DNA from: Bremerella sp. P1
Lineage (GTDB): Bacteria; Planctomycetota; Planctomycetia; Pirellulales; Pirellulaceae
Reading direction: 5' to 3'
Assembly (NCBI RefSeq): GCF_028748185.1
Contig: NZ_CP118164.1
Span: 1,798,001-1,862,000, forward strand
DNA: 64,000 nt
A program made the position numbers and the translations under genes. The notes under the pieces are model-generated. The model ran no database searches. It was given only the letters and a program-made list of their open reading frames with translations, and was not told where the DNA came from. This document shows positions 63,921 to 64,000 of this stretch, one piece after another. Positions within the stretch are counted from its first letter, which is position 1; each line of letters starts with the position of its first letter.

Positions 63921-64000
63921 CGACTGAATCCCGTTGAACAGCGTTTTGCTTACCTTCTTCAGGTGAGCATCACTAGCAGCTTGCCAGTCAAGACAAGCCG

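Noticed and set aside
1-64000. CRISPR arrays, tRNA or rRNA genes, insertion sequences
   Set aside because: No spaced direct repeats, no recognisable tRNA T-arm sequences, and no transposase motifs or terminal repeats were seen on either strand by eye.

Overview
The window looks like a chromosomal segment of a planctomycete of the Pirellulales type (Blastopirellula/Bremerella/Rhodopirellula-like). The basis is a set of families typical of that phylum: a PSD1/DUF1549-DUF1553 cytochrome protein followed by a DUF1501 Tat protein, a DUF1559 pseudopilin-like protein with a small lipoprotein, a short ECF sigma factor paired with a giant Ser/Thr kinase-TPR protein, a formylglycine sulfatase, and many secreted proteins of unknown role. 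I saw no rRNA, tRNA, CRISPR array, transposase or phage gene. Both ends are cut within ordinary chromosome; the first gene is partial.

Layout. (1) 1-6451, + strand: an envelope cluster with an OmpA-like C-terminus (partial), a membrane-anchored von Willebrand A protein, a binding-protein/OmpA fusion, a two-TM coiled-coil protein, a PspA/IM30-like protein, a binding lipoprotein and an ABC permease, with no ATPase in view. (2) 6708-10795: PSD1 + DUF1501 pair. (3) 10822-14196, - strand: sodium:solute symporter and nucleoside hydrolase. (4) 14481-18849, - strand: DUF6629-like membrane protein, DUF2330-like secreted protein, secreted caspase-fold protease with a PDZ-like tail, and a secreted serpin 14 nt behind it. 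(5) 19669-29178: CDP-3,6-dideoxyhexose pathway (rfbF, rfbG, rfbH), polyprenyl-type GT2, an acetyltransferase-aminotransferase fusion, a split transketolase and a GT-C enzyme. (6) 29236-35499: two small membrane proteins divergent from an ECF sigma/kinase pair and two secreted proteins. (7) 35962-47019: surface-glycan genes including a three-domain glycosyltransferase/methyltransferase, two GT4 and two GT-C enzymes and a DUF4214 coiled-coil protein. (8) 47214-49797: sulfatase and a CxxCH protein with terpenoid-cyclase-like repeats, convergent. (9) 49910-61084, - strand: a sialic-acid catabolic operon (DUF1559, lipoprotein, sialidase-O-acetylesterase fusion, sialate lyase, permuted NanM mutarotase fused to an SSS transporter, N-acylglucosamine 2-epimerase) followed by a XylR-type regulator. 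(10) 61615-63920: orphan PstS-like protein and a PDZ-YbaY-DUF4214 secreted protein.

How it fits together. The sialic-acid operon can de-O-acetylate and release sialic acid outside the cytoplasm, equilibrate its anomers, import it with sodium, cleave it to ManNAc and epimerise that to GlcNAc. The two glycan regions point to a decorated cell surface with an unusual CDP-linked deoxy sugar. The most interesting candidates for an undescribed system are the secreted caspase-serpin pair, the vWA/PspA/binding-protein cluster, and the CDP-sugar branch using the acetyltransferase-aminotransferase fusion and the split transketolase.
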